64,000 nucleotides of DNA from Archangium violaceum Cb vi76 (GTDB taxonomy: Bacteria > Myxococcota > Myxococcia > Myxococcales > Myxococcaceae): assembly GCF_000733295.1 (NCBI RefSeq), contig NZ_JPMI01000277.1, positions 62,001 through 126,000 of the forward strand, read 5' to 3'. The notes under the pieces were generated by a model. That model was not told the origin of the DNA. It did not search any database and was given only the letters and a program-made list of their open reading frames with translations. Shown piece after piece: positions 35,997-45,006 of the stretch. The position numbers and the translations under genes are program-made. Position 1 is the first letter of the stretch; each line of letters begins with the position of its first letter.

Positions 35997-38900
35997 TCAG
36001 GTCGTGGGGCGCTGCATCGCCTGGAGCAACTCCAGCGCCTCGGTGACGGCCTGCCAGACCTGCATGGCCTTGAGGCTCTCGTCGCCGCCCTGCAGCGTCC
36101 GCTTCGCCAGGCGCTCCAACGGGGCCAGCGCGTTCTCCACCAGCACGATCTGCCGGCCCAGGTCCGCGGGCAGTGGCGCCGAGGTCCGTTGCGGCGAGGG
36201 CACCGGCGCCCGCTCCGCCATGGACTTCACCGCCTGGGACATCTGCTCCATGTACCGTCCCAGATCCGCGGGCGGCGCGGCCACGGGCGCCGCCACCGGC
36301 TGGCGCTCCGCCATCGTCTTCACCGCCTGCGTCAGCTGCTCCATCACCGGGCCCATGTCCACCGTCTGGGCAGGCGCCGCCACCGCGCGCTCGGCCAGCG
36401 CCCGCAGCACCTTCGCCAGGTGCTGCAAGTACGGCGTCAGGTCCGGCCCCTGCACCACCGGCGCCGGCGTCTCCTTCTTCGCCAGCTCCAACAGCGCCTC
36501 GCGCAGCGACTCCAGCCTCGGCACCACCTCGGCCACCGGGCTCGGACCCGACGGTTGCCGTGCCACCTCGGCCGCCTTCACCACCGCGCCCGCCACCGAG
36601 CCGAGCTGCTCTTCGATCGCGCTCAGCTGACCCGTCACCCGGGCCACCGGATCGTCCTCCTTCCCGCCCATCCGCTTCACCCGCGCGAAGCCCTGCTTGA
36701 TCTCCTCCCAGCGCTTCGCCTTCTCCGGCGTCAGCCGCCCACGCATCTCCTGCAACTTGAGCAGGTTCTGCTCGGCCGCCGTCGTGAGCGTCTGCGACTC
36801 GCCCTGGTAGTGATCGTCGATGAGCCGCTCCAGCTCATCGTCCGTCATGGCCGCCACCACCTTCTCGGTGACCTTGCCCATGTTGCGGTAGCTGCCCTGC
36901 AACTTGAACGCGGGCTCCGTGCGGAAGCGCTCGTCCTGCGCCGCCGAGGCGATGTACTGCAGGTTCACCTTCAGCAGCACATCCTGCACGCGGAACAGCC
37001 GCTGGAACACCGCGACGATCTCCTGCAACTCCGCCGCCGCGTAGCCGTACGACAGCTCGCCCGTGGGCACCTCCTCGCCCTTCGCCATGCGGATGAGCTT
37101 GTGGATGTCCCCCGGCTCGCGCGTGGCCAGCGGCGCCAGCACGCTGTTCGACGTGAGCGCGTTCTCGATGTAGCTCAGCGCGAACAGGTCCTCCTTGCCA
37201 TCAAGGATGTCGCCCAGGTTGTAGGTGTCGGCACGGTTGGCGAGCATGTCCGGAATCCGGAAGCGCTCACCCGTCTCGGTGTACGGGTTGCCGGCCATCA
37301 CCACGCAGAACTTCTTGCCGCGCAGGTCATACGTGCGCGTCTTGCCGTTCCACACGCCTTCAATCCGGCGCTGGCCGTCGCACAGCGAGATGAACTTCTG
37401 GAGCAGCTCGGGATCCGTGTGCTGGATGTCGTCGAGGTAGAGCATCACGTTGTTGCCCATCTCGAAGGACAGGTTGATGCGCTCCACCTCCTGGCGGGCC
37501 GTGGCGTTGGGAGCCTCGGACGGATCCAGCGACTTCACCGAATGACCCAGCGCCGGGCCGTTCACCTTCACGAAGGTGAGGCCGAGCCGGCTGGCCACGT
37601 ACTCCATCAACGTCGTCTTGCCATAGCCCGGTGGCGACATGAGCAGCAGCATGCCCATGCGATCCGTGCGCTTGTTCTCGCCCGCCGAGCCGAGCTGCTT
37701 GGCCAGGTTGGCGCCGATGAGCGGCAGGTACACCTCGTCGATGAGCTTGTTGCGCACGAAGGACGTCAGCACCTTCGGCGTGAACTCCTCCAGGCGCAGC
37801 CGGCGGCGCTCGCGGTCCAGCAGGTCGCGCAGCAGCGCGCGGTAGGCGTGGTAGGCCGGCACGCGCACCTGCCGGAAGTCACTCAGGCGGGTGAGGAACT
37901 CATCCAGCCGCAGCGGCAGCTTCCGGTCCTGGATGCGGGGGTGCTGGCCCAGCATGCCCGGCACTTCGGTGGAGGTGAGTGCACCGGCCACCTCGCGGTC
38001 CACCTTGCGCTCGGTGAGCAGCACCACCGCGGCCTCCACCGCCACGTGGGCCGCCGCGCCCGGGCCGCCCTCGCGCCGCGCCAGGTACGCCTCCACCCAC
38101 GCGCGCACGGTGCGCAGCCGCTCGGGGAGGTTCTTCTCCAGGCCGCGCAGATCATCCTCGAAGGCCGAGCGCGTGCCCGCCCTGTCCAGCTGCGCCAGCA
38201 GCGCGTCCTTGAGCGCCACGGCCTCGCCGCTGGTGGTGAAGCGCGGCCGGTCTCCGGCCAGCTCCTCGACGAGGTAACGCCCGGCGAGCCGCGCCTCCGC
38301 GGGGCCACACGCCACGCCCGAGGCCGTCAGGAAGGCGCCGATCCGCTCGCCCGCCTCGGTACCGAGGGCCACCAATTCCGCCGACTCACCGAAGGCCGCG
38401 CGGAGCCGGTGCAGGCTGCGCGCGCGCCGGTGGATGAGGGCCTTCTCGTCGCCCTCGCCACCGAAGGCCCAGTACAGGGATGCCCAGGCGCGCGGCGTGG
38501 GCGCGAAGCGCAACAGCCCCGCTCCCGTGTGCATCGCCAGCAACTTCTCCAGGATGGCCGCCGCGTCCACGTCGTGGATGCCGCGCTCGTAGCCCTCGTC
38601 GTACTTGTCCGCCGAGTACGCGCGCACCTTCTCCAGCAGCCCACCCTGCTCCACCACCGCCTGGTGCAGCGAGGCCAGCGTCACGCTCCCCTTCCCCTCC
38701 TCCGCGTCCAGCAGCACCTGCGCCGCGAGGTACTCGGCGCGGTACACCTGGGGCGTCTCGGAGATGAGGTGCTGATCCCACAGCTCGCGGTACTTCTCCA
38801 GCTCCGGCTCCTCCAGCTTCTGGGCGTAGTCGGTGCCGGTGAGCTGCAGGTACAGCGCGCCGTCACGCGGCAGCAGCGTCAGGTCCAGCTGCTGCGTGTT

Positions 38901-41519
38901 GACGTTGAAGCGGTGCTTGCCGAACTTGATGACCGGCGCGCCCGAGCCCTCCTCGTAGAGGTCGTTGCGGTCGCGCAGCGCGCGCAGGGCGTCCTGGCGC
39001 GCCGTCTTCACGCGGCTCTGCACCTCGTCCGAGCGCACGCTGTCCTGGAGCTCGAGGAGCTGCTCGGCGAGCTGCCGCAGCTTGAGCACCATCGAGTCCG
39101 AGGCGAAGTACGTGTTGAGCTCGTCCTCGGACTTGAAGGACTTCGCGCGGCGGCTGACGCCGGTGAGGATGCGCTCGGCGGCGCCGAAGAGGTTCTGCGC
39201 GCGGCGCTGGCGCTCGTCCACCAGGGCCTGCTTCTTCTGGCCGAAGGCCTCGAGCAGCTCCTCGCGCTTCTGGGTGAGCTGGCCGAGGAACTCGTCGAAC
39301 TCGCCGAAGCGCCCCTCCATCTCCTCCAACTGCACGGTGAGGCGGGACAGGCCCTCGTCGCACTTCTCCGGCGAGTCCGCCACGGACAGGGCGCTCTCCA
39401 CCGCCTGGCCGAGCAGCTTGAACTGGGCGCCGAACTCGGCCCGCTTCTCGCGGCCCACCAGCTCCTTGCGCTTGACGATCAGGCCCGCGCGCACGCGGTT
39501 GAGGCGGGAGAACAGCTCGGAGATGCCCTCCAGGATCCTGGCGCGCGCGAGCGGATCGCCCACCTGCAGGCCGCCCACCGTCTCGCTGAGCACCTCCAGG
39601 CCCTTGCCCACCTGCTCGACGTCCTCGCCGAGCGGGGCCAGCTCCTGGGTGGTCTGGATGGGCTCCAGCTTCTGCAACAGCACGTCCAGGCGCTCGGCCA
39701 GCGGGTTGAGCGCCTCACCCCGCTGGAGGAACTGCACGGCGTCGGAGCTGACGCGGTCGGTCTCCTCGATGACCTGCTTCTCGAGGGCATCGAGCCGCGC
39801 CGTGTCGATGTAGCGGATCTCCTTGAGGGTGATGAGGTGACCGCGCTGCTTGCGCAGCTCCGAGAGGGCATTCATGAAGCCCTCGGCGTTCTGGAGCTCC
39901 TCGGGCCGCACGCGCAGCAGCACCTGCTCCTGGGCCTTCTGGGCCTCGGTCATGGCCTCGGTGGCGCGCTTCTGCAGCGCGAGCACCTTCTCGAACTCGT
40001 CGATGATGAGCTCGGAGGTGCGCCGCAGCGTTTCGATCCCCTCCTGGAGCTTCGTCTCCTCGTGCCCGAGCCAATAGAAGGCATCGAGCATGCGGGTGGC
40101 GGCGGAGGCCAGGTCCTCGTAGGTGCGCCGGGAGGGCTTGTCCGTGCGGGCCATGCGCACGAGCGTCAGCGCGTCGGAGATGCCGCGCACGAGCTCGGCG
40201 TTGCCCACCTTGCCGAGGTAGCCGGGGGCGGGAGGCATCTTCGCGGCGTGCTCGGCGGAGACGAAGGGCGTCTGCCACACCTGCATGGGGTGCACGCGGG
40301 TGGGCTCGTTGGAGACGGCGCGGAAGAGCACCATGCGCCCGTCCCCGAAGAGGCTGAAGCCGTTGCCCAGCAGCGGGTTCTGCACCTCCTTGCGCACGAG
40401 GTTGTACGGGAAGAGGACGTAGGCGCCCTCCTCCCGGCGGAAGAAGACGTAGAGCACGTCCTCGCCATTGGGCGAGCGGATGGCGCGCTTGAACTGGAGG
40501 CCCTCGCCAATCCCCTCGAAGACCTTGAAGTCGCCCGTCTGCAGGTAGTAGCCACCGGGGAAGACGATGCCCTGATCCTCGGGCAGGCGGATGCAGGCGT
40601 TGCCGATGGCGTCGATGCGCACCACGTGCTGGGTGCGGGTGTTGAAGACGAGGTAGCGGTGTTTCGTCTCGCGGAACGGCAGCACGCGCAGCAGGATGAG
40701 GGCGCCCACCTGGGCGTAGGCGAACTCGGCGTCATCCAGCGACTGGTCCGGGTCGTCCACGGGCTCGCGGTAGATGCCCAGGCCGTCCGCGGTGTTGTCC
40801 TCCACCTTGACGGTGAGGTCCCCCTTCACCGTCTCGACGAACACCTGGTCGAGGACGTTGACGTGCGGGTGCTGGCCCAGCACGTAGTCCTCGCGCGTGG
40901 CCACCTTCCACTCGAAGTCATGGGACGGGGGGAAGACGTGATCGCGCTCGCCCTGGTTGTCGATGTAGGTGGCGTTGCCCTCCACATCGAGCCCGAAGCG
41001 GAAGACCTTGATGTCGCGATCGGACTTGCCCGTCTGGAAGATGGCGAGCAGCCGCGTCTCGTTGCGGCGCAACTGCAGCAGCCGCGCGTCCTTGTAGTAC
41101 TTGTAGAGCTCGCTGAAGTCCTTGACGAAGCGCGGATCCTTGAGGAATCCGCCGGCCTCGGTGGACGGCACCTCGGAGAAATCGAAGCCCTCGGCGGTCT
41201 TCTCGAACTTGTGCAGCGAGAAGACGTCGGCGACGGTCATCTCCTTCTTGAGGCCGATGAAGACGTTGTAGCCGAAGAGCAGGTACTTCCCGACGCCGAC
41301 GATGTCACGCGGGATGCAGTTGTTCTCGGTGCGGACGCGCTCGTTGCCGATGACGGTGAGCTCGGTGCCGCCGAAGAGCTTCTTGCGCCGCTCGTTGAGG
41401 TCCGTGGCCTTGGCGTTGAGCGTCTCGGCCTGGTTGAGCAGGCGCGCGCGGATGACCTCGTAGCTGCCACCCGCCAGCGTGGCCTCGCCCGACGCGGGGG
41501 GGGTGCTTTCAGTTGCCAT
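35997..41519 (-). CDS. giant DUF3686-type AAA+ ATPase (annotated in relatives as DNA repair ATPase)
   Basis: A 1840-residue protein. Residues about 1-450 match the DUF3686 beta-rich region seen in these ATPases (RRKKLFGGTELTVIGNERVR in part, GERDHVFPPSHDFEW, GGYYLQTGDFKVFEG). A long helical/coiled-coil region runs to about 900. The MoxR-like AAA+ module near 1290-1480 has Walker A PPGYGKTT (Lys about 1301) and Walker B VMLYLDDIQHTD, with MAGNPYTETG as sensor region. The C-terminal 300 residues are helical with Ala/Pro-rich repeats. Earlier annotation as DNA repair is by homology only. It is the last gene of a minus-strand set after a YqiJ-like protein and a flotillin; the trio recurs in bacteria and implies a membrane-tethered remodelling machine (inference). 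ATG 41519 is the first sensible start. Confidence 0.88.
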   Translation of the reverse strand: MATESTPPASGEATLAGGSYEVIRARLLNQAETLNAKATDLNERRKKLFGGTELTVIGNERVRTENNCIPRDIVGVGKYLLFGYNVFIGLKKEMTVADVFSLHKFEKTAEGFDFSEVPSTEAGGFLKDPRFVKDFSELYKYYKDARLLQLRRNETRLLAIFQTGKSDRDIKVFRFGLDVEGNATYIDNQGERDHVFPPSHDFEWKVATREDYVLGQHPHVNVLDQVFVETVKGDLTVKVEDNTADGLGIYREPVDDPDQSLDDAEFAYAQVGALILLRVLPFRETKHRYLVFNTRTQHVVRIDAIGNACIRLPEDQGIVFPGGYYLQTGDFKVFEGIGEGLQFKRAIRSPNGEDVLYVFFRREEGAYVLFPYNLVRKEVQNPLLGNGFSLFGDGRMVLFRAVSNEPTRVHPMQVWQTPFVSAEHAAKMPPAPGYLGKVGNAELVRGISDALTLVRMARTDKPSRRTYEDLASAATRMLDAFYWLGHEETKLQEGIETLRRTSELIIDEFEKVLALQKRATEAMTEAQKAQEQVLLRVRPEELQNAEGFMNALSELRKQRGHLITLKEIRYIDTARLDALEKQVIEETDRVSSDAVQFLQRGEALNPLAERLDVLLQKLEPIQTTQELAPLGEDVEQVGKGLEVLSETVGGLQVGDPLARARILEGISELFSRLNRVRAGLIVKRKELVGREKRAEFGAQFKLLGQAVESALSVADSPEKCDEGLSRLTVQLEEMEGRFGEFDEFLGQLTQKREELLEAFGQKKQALVDERQRRAQNLFGAAERILTGVSRRAKSFKSEDELNTYFASDSMVLKLRQLAEQLLELQDSVRSDEVQSRVKTARQDALRALRDRNDLYEEGSGAPVIKFGKHRFNVNTQQLDLTLLPRDGALYLQLTGTDYAQKLEEPELEKYRELWDQHLISETPQVYRAEYLAAQVLLDAEEGKGSVTLASLHQAVVEQGGLLEKVRAYSADKYDEGYERGIHDVDAAAILEKLLAMHTGAGLLRFAPTPRAWASLYWAFGGEGDEKALIHRRARSLHRLRAAFGESAELVALGTEAGERIGAFLTASGVACGPAEARLAGRYLVEELAGDRPRFTTSGEAVALKDALLAQLDRAGTRSAFEDDLRGLEKNLPERLRTVRAWVEAYLARREGGPGAAAHVAVEAAVVLLTERKVDREVAGALTSTEVPGMLGQHPRIQDRKLPLRLDEFLTRLSDFRQVRVPAYHAYRALLRDLLDRERRRLRLEEFTPKVLTSFVRNKLIDEVYLPLIGANLAKQLGSAGENKRTDRMGMLLLMSPPGYGKTTLMEYVASRLGLTFVKVNGPALGHSVKSLDPSEAPNATARQEVERINLSFEMGNNVMLYLDDIQHTDPELLQKFISLCDGQRRIEGVWNGKTRTYDLRGKKFCVVMAGNPYTETGERFRIPDMLANRADTYNLGDILDGKEDLFALSYIENALTSNSVLAPLATREPGDIHKLIRMAKGEEVPTGELSYGYAAAELQEIVAVFQRLFRVQDVLLKVNLQYIASAAQDERFRTEPAFKLQGSYRNMGKVTEKVVAAMTDDELERLIDDHYQGESQTLTTAAEQNLLKLQEMRGRLTPEKAKRWEEIKQGFARVKRMGGKEDDPVARVTGQLSAIEEQLGSVAGAVVKAAEVARQPSGPSPVAEVVPRLESLREALLELAKKETPAPVVQGPDLTPYLQHLAKVLRALAERAVAAPAQTVDMGPVMEQLTQAVKTMAERQPVAAPVAAPPADLGRYMEQMSQAVKSMAERAPVPSPQRTSAPLPADLGRQIVLVENALAPLERLAKRTLQGGDESLKAMQVWQAVTEALELLQAMQRPTT

Positions 41520-41560
41520 CTTCAGTTCACCGGGAAAGGGAGGGAACCAGGGATCCACGT

Positions 41561-41594
41561 ACCCTCACCCCGACCCTCTCCCAGGGGGAGAGGG
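41561..41594. repeat. intergenic palindromic repeat (copy 2)
   Basis: Arms ACCCTCACCCCGACCCTCTC and GGGGGAGAGGG form a hairpin just upstream of the ATPase start; 26 bases away lies copy 3 in opposite orientation. Confidence 0.78.
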
Positions 41595-41620
41595 ACGAAC
41601 CCAGGTTCCACTGTGTGGGT

Positions 41621-41654
41621 CCCCTCTCCCTCTGGGAGAGGGCGAGGGTGAGGG
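41621..41654. repeat. intergenic palindromic repeat (copy 3)
   Basis: CCCCTCTCCCTCTGGGAGAG followed by GGCGAGGGTGAGGG. Inverted relative to copy 2, so the pair can form a larger cruciform between the flotillin stop and the ATPase start, perhaps reducing ATPase expression relative to flotillin. Confidence 0.78.
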
Positions 41655-41689
41655 TCTTCCAGCTGTGTTACCGCGAACGACGAACCGGC

Positions 41690-43894
41690 TCAGCCCTGGG
41701 TCTTCTCGGGGGCCGAAACCCGGGCGGGCTCGGACTCCACGAGGGACTTGAGGTTGGAGGCGGCCGCGGCGGCGGGGTTGGGGGCCATGCGGTGCAGCAG
41801 GGCGGCCATGGCCAGGTTCTGCGCGTCGCTGGTGAGGCCCGGCTTGGAGAGGATCTCCTTGAGGTCGGCCGGGAAGTCCTTCTCACCGTTCAGGTAGCCA
41901 CTGAAGGCCTTGCGCAGCGTCTCGCTCTGGTCGAGCGCGCCGTCCACGGACTGGCCCACGGAGATGGCCTTGATGAAGCGCTCGAAGAACTGGCCGTCGC
42001 CGCCGACGATGTTGATCTTCGCGTGGCCCATGGTCTCGGCGAGCACCTTGGACTGGGACTCGGCGATGTCCTTGCGCACCTGGATGGTGGCGAGCTCCAC
42101 GTCGCGCTCCTTCTGGAGGCGCAGGCGGAACTCCTCGTGCTCGCGGGTGGCGCCCTGGAGCAGCTTCATGGACTCGGCCTTCTCGGCCAGACCGCGAGCC
42201 TCGGCGAGCAGCTTCTCCTCGATGGACTTGGCCTCGGCGAGCAGCTTCTCGCGGATGGCGACGGCCTCGGCCTCGCCGCGCTTCTGGATGACCTGGGCCT
42301 CGGCCTCGCCAATGCTCGTGCGGGCCAGCCCCTTCTCCTTCTCACCCGCGGCCTCGGCCAGCAGCTTCTCGCGGACGGCGGAGGCCTCGGCCAGACCGCG
42401 CTCCTTGAGGGCGGAGGCCTGGGCCATGCCCTGCTTCTCGATGACGGCGGCCTCGGCCTCCTTCACGCGCATCGCGGCCATGCCCTGCTTCTCGGTGGCG
42501 AGGGCGTCCGCCTCCTTCACGCGGGCCTCGGCCAGGCCGTGGGCGGCCTCCTCGGCCTGGACGCCCTCGGACAGCCGAATCTTCGCCTTGGCCGTCATGT
42601 CGGAGGCCTGCAGCTCGGCCTCGGCCAGGGTGAGCTTCTCCTTGGCGGAGTACTTGGACACCTCGTTGCTGGCCTCGGCGGCCTTGATGTCCTTGACGAG
42701 CTTCTCCTGGGCCTGGGCCTCGGCGGTGATGAGCAGCGCGTCCTTGCGGCGGGTGGCCTCGGCCTTCACGCGCAGGTCCTTGATGCGCTCCTCCTCCTCC
42801 GCCACGCCCTTCTCCACGGCGATGCGGGTGCGCACCACGTCGGCGATGGCCTTCTTCTCGGCCTCGAGCTGCTTCTCCTTGCCGATGCGCGACAGCTCCA
42901 CCTCGCGCTCGCGGTTGATGGCCTCGAGGGCGCGATCCTTCTCCACGCGCTCGGCCTCCACGCCCACCACGCGCTCGCGGTTCTTCTGCGCCACTTCCAC
43001 CTGGCGGTGCTTGTTCTGCTCGTTGATGAGGATCTCCTCCTCGGCCTTGATGCGCGCCAGCTGCTGCTTGGCGTACTCCTCGGCCTTCACGCGCTCGGCC
43101 TCGGCGGTCTCACGGGCCGTGATGGAGTCGATCTCGCGCTTCTGCTTGGCGGCGGCCTCGGCGCGCTGGCGCTCGAGGGCGAAGATGGCCTCGTCCGACT
43201 CGACGTTGCGCTTGGTCATGTTCATGCGCTCGTTCTGCCGGAACTCGTTCGTCTGGACGTTCTGGACGGACGTGAGCTCGGTGATCTTCCGGATGCCCTC
43301 GGCGTCGAGGATGTTGTCCTTGTCGAGCATCTCCACCGGGGTCTGCTCCAGGAAGTCGATGGCGCAGTCCTCGAGCATGTAGCCGTTGAGGTCCTTGCCG
43401 ATCACCCGGAGGACCTCGTCCTTGATGGCCTCACGCTCGGTGTAGAGGTCCTTGAAGTCGAACTTCTTGCCGGCCGTCTTGAGGGCCTCGGAGAACTTGG
43501 CCTCGAAGAGGTTCTCGAGCGTCTCCGGATCGCTGGCGCGGGTGCAGCCGATGGACTGGGCCACCTTGAGCACGTCCTCACGCGTCTTGTTCACGCGGAC
43601 GAAGAAGGTCACCTTGATGTCCGCGCGGATGTTGTCCTGGCAGATCAGGCCCTCCTTGCCGCGGCGATCGATGTCGATCGTCTTGAGGGAGATGTCCATC
43701 ACCTCGGCCCGGTTGATGATGGGCCAGACGACGGAGCCGGTGAAGGTGACGACCGGCTCTCCCTTGAAGGGATTGATGATCAGCGCCCGTCCCTGATCCA
43801 CCTGCCGGTAGAACCTGGAGACGATGAACGCGGAACAGAAGAGGATGAACAATCCTCCGGTGATTCCAATACCAGCAGTGACGATTGGATCCAT
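41690..43894 (-). CDS. flotillin family (SPFH, YqiK-like) protein
   Basis: A 734-residue membrane-anchored scaffold. An N-terminal hydrophobic hairpin or helix is at about 8-28 (GIGITGGLFILFCSAFIV). The SPFH/band 7 domain extends to about 200 (YRQVDQGRALIINPF, DIKVTFFVRVNKT). A very long charged coiled coil follows at about 210-620, with repeating EAEAxxIEKQGMAxA, LAEAxxVREKLLAEA and similar heptads, then a globular tail. Flotillins assemble in rafts and hold other complexes; the YqiK branch is paired with the OB-fold membrane protein YqiJ, encoded upstream here. The giant ATPase follows downstream. ATG 43894 begins MDPIVTAG. Confidence 0.92.
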   Translation of the reverse strand: MDPIVTAGIGITGGLFILFCSAFIVSRFYRQVDQGRALIINPFKGEPVVTFTGSVVWPIINRAEVMDISLKTIDIDRRGKEGLICQDNIRADIKVTFFVRVNKTREDVLKVAQSIGCTRASDPETLENLFEAKFSEALKTAGKKFDFKDLYTEREAIKDEVLRVIGKDLNGYMLEDCAIDFLEQTPVEMLDKDNILDAEGIRKITELTSVQNVQTNEFRQNERMNMTKRNVESDEAIFALERQRAEAAAKQKREIDSITARETAEAERVKAEEYAKQQLARIKAEEEILINEQNKHRQVEVAQKNRERVVGVEAERVEKDRALEAINREREVELSRIGKEKQLEAEKKAIADVVRTRIAVEKGVAEEEERIKDLRVKAEATRRKDALLITAEAQAQEKLVKDIKAAEASNEVSKYSAKEKLTLAEAELQASDMTAKAKIRLSEGVQAEEAAHGLAEARVKEADALATEKQGMAAMRVKEAEAAVIEKQGMAQASALKERGLAEASAVREKLLAEAAGEKEKGLARTSIGEAEAQVIQKRGEAEAVAIREKLLAEAKSIEEKLLAEARGLAEKAESMKLLQGATREHEEFRLRLQKERDVELATIQVRKDIAESQSKVLAETMGHAKINIVGGDGQFFERFIKAISVGQSVDGALDQSETLRKAFSGYLNGEKDFPADLKEILSKPGLTSDAQNLAMAALLHRMAPNPAAAAASNLKSLVESEPARVSAPEKTQG

Positions 43895-44009
43895 GTCGGT
43901 ACGATTCCCGAGCGAGTAGACCGGGGGAACCTATCACGCGGCCGGAGTCCCCCGCTAACAGCCCCGGCGCGGCAATGAGAAGTCTGGAAGAAGCGGATGA
44001 GGCAGCGAG

Positions 44010-44813
44010 CTACCGGGCGCGGGACTTGTCCCGTGCGAGCGCGGAGGCGGTGAGCGGATCCTTCAGGTGCTCCAGTTCCTGCGGCAGGAGCCAGTCCACC
44101 GGCTCCACCTCGTAGGCGTCGCGGGTGGCGTCGTAGTTGAGGATGAGCGCCTTTTCACCGCGCGTGAGTTGGTTGCCCTTGTCACACACCACGTTGAGCA
44201 GGAGGCCGGCGCCGCCGTCCTCGAAGGTGGCGTGGCCGAACTTGCCGTCCACCTTACCGCTGGCGATGACACAGACGCGGCCCATCAGCTCGGCGCGGCG
44301 AGGCGCCTGGTGCGTGGCGAACATGGGCCGCAGGGGCCGCACCGCGAAGCCCGCGGACACCAGGCCCACCGCGAGGCACAGCGCGGCGATGCCACCGCCG
44401 ACGAGCGCGCCAGGCAGGAAGCCGAGCGCATCCTTGGCCGGGCCGGCGAAGGTCAGCGACATCAGCCAGGAGAGGAAGACCACGGCGCTGACGGACACCG
44501 TCACGGGGACGCCGCCGAAGCCAAGCACCTCGAAGATGCTGGCGCCGGCCTTGGCACCGCCCTCGAGCGCCGCCTTGGCACCGCCCTCCATGGCGGCCTT
44601 GGCTCCCCCCTCCACGGCGCCCTTCACGCCGCCTTCGAGCGCCTCGGCCGCGCCCGCCTTGGCTCCCAGGGCGAAGTCGCCAATGTCCCCATCGAGCAGG
44701 TCGACCCCCACGGCACCCACCATGACGATGAGCCAATAGCCGACCACCACCCCGAGCGGGATGGTGAAGAGGATGGTGGGAAAGGCGAGGATGGCGGCGA
44801 GAAACTCGGTCAT
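44010..44813 (-). CDS. YqiJ/NfeD-like membrane protein with OB fold
   Basis: A 267-residue protein. Membrane segments are at about 5-35 (AAILAFPTILFTIPLGVVVGYWLIV) and about 95-155 (two or three helices). In between lies an unusual run of octapeptide repeats EGGAKAAM/EGGAKAAL/EGGAKAGA (about 60-80), probably a flexible or helical insert. The C-terminal 100 residues are the cytosolic OB-like NfeD domain (RAELMGRVCVIASGKVDGKF, LTRGEKALILNYD). YqiJ/NfeD proteins are obligate partners of flotillins. It heads the three-gene minus-strand set and diverges from the topoisomerase gene across a 193-base gap. Confidence 0.85.
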   Translation of the reverse strand: MTEFLAAILAFPTILFTIPLGVVVGYWLIVMVGAVGVDLLDGDIGDFALGAKAGAAEALEGGVKGAVEGGAKAAMEGGAKAALEGGAKAGASIFEVLGFGGVPVTVSVSAVVFLSWLMSLTFAGPAKDALGFLPGALVGGGIAALCLAVGLVSAGFAVRPLRPMFATHQAPRRAELMGRVCVIASGKVDGKFGHATFEDGGAGLLLNVVCDKGNQLTRGEKALILNYDATRDAYEVEPVDWLLPQELEHLKDPLTASALARDKSRAR

Positions 44814-45006
44814 CGGGCCTGCAAGCGGAGAGGTGGCTGGGAGTCTAGTCCAGTCTGGCGGGGATACGGCAATCCTTCCCGACGATTTCCGGCCCGGTTC
44901 CCCTCCAGGCGGGCGGGCCGGAGCTGCGTTGACGGGGTGCGTCCGGCTGCACAGGCATTCCAGACGGCGGCGCACGGGGCGCACGGCTGGGAGCCAGGGC
45001 ACGGGC

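Noticed and set aside
35958-41651. A 1897-codon plus-strand open frame over the giant ATPase
   Set aside because: Leu/His/Gln/Arg-rich shadow without recognisable motifs; the minus strand has Walker motifs and DUF3686-type sequence.
44920-44950. TTGACG near 44930 as a promoter for topoisomerase IB
   Set aside because: No acceptable -10 at 16-18 bases; left unannotated.
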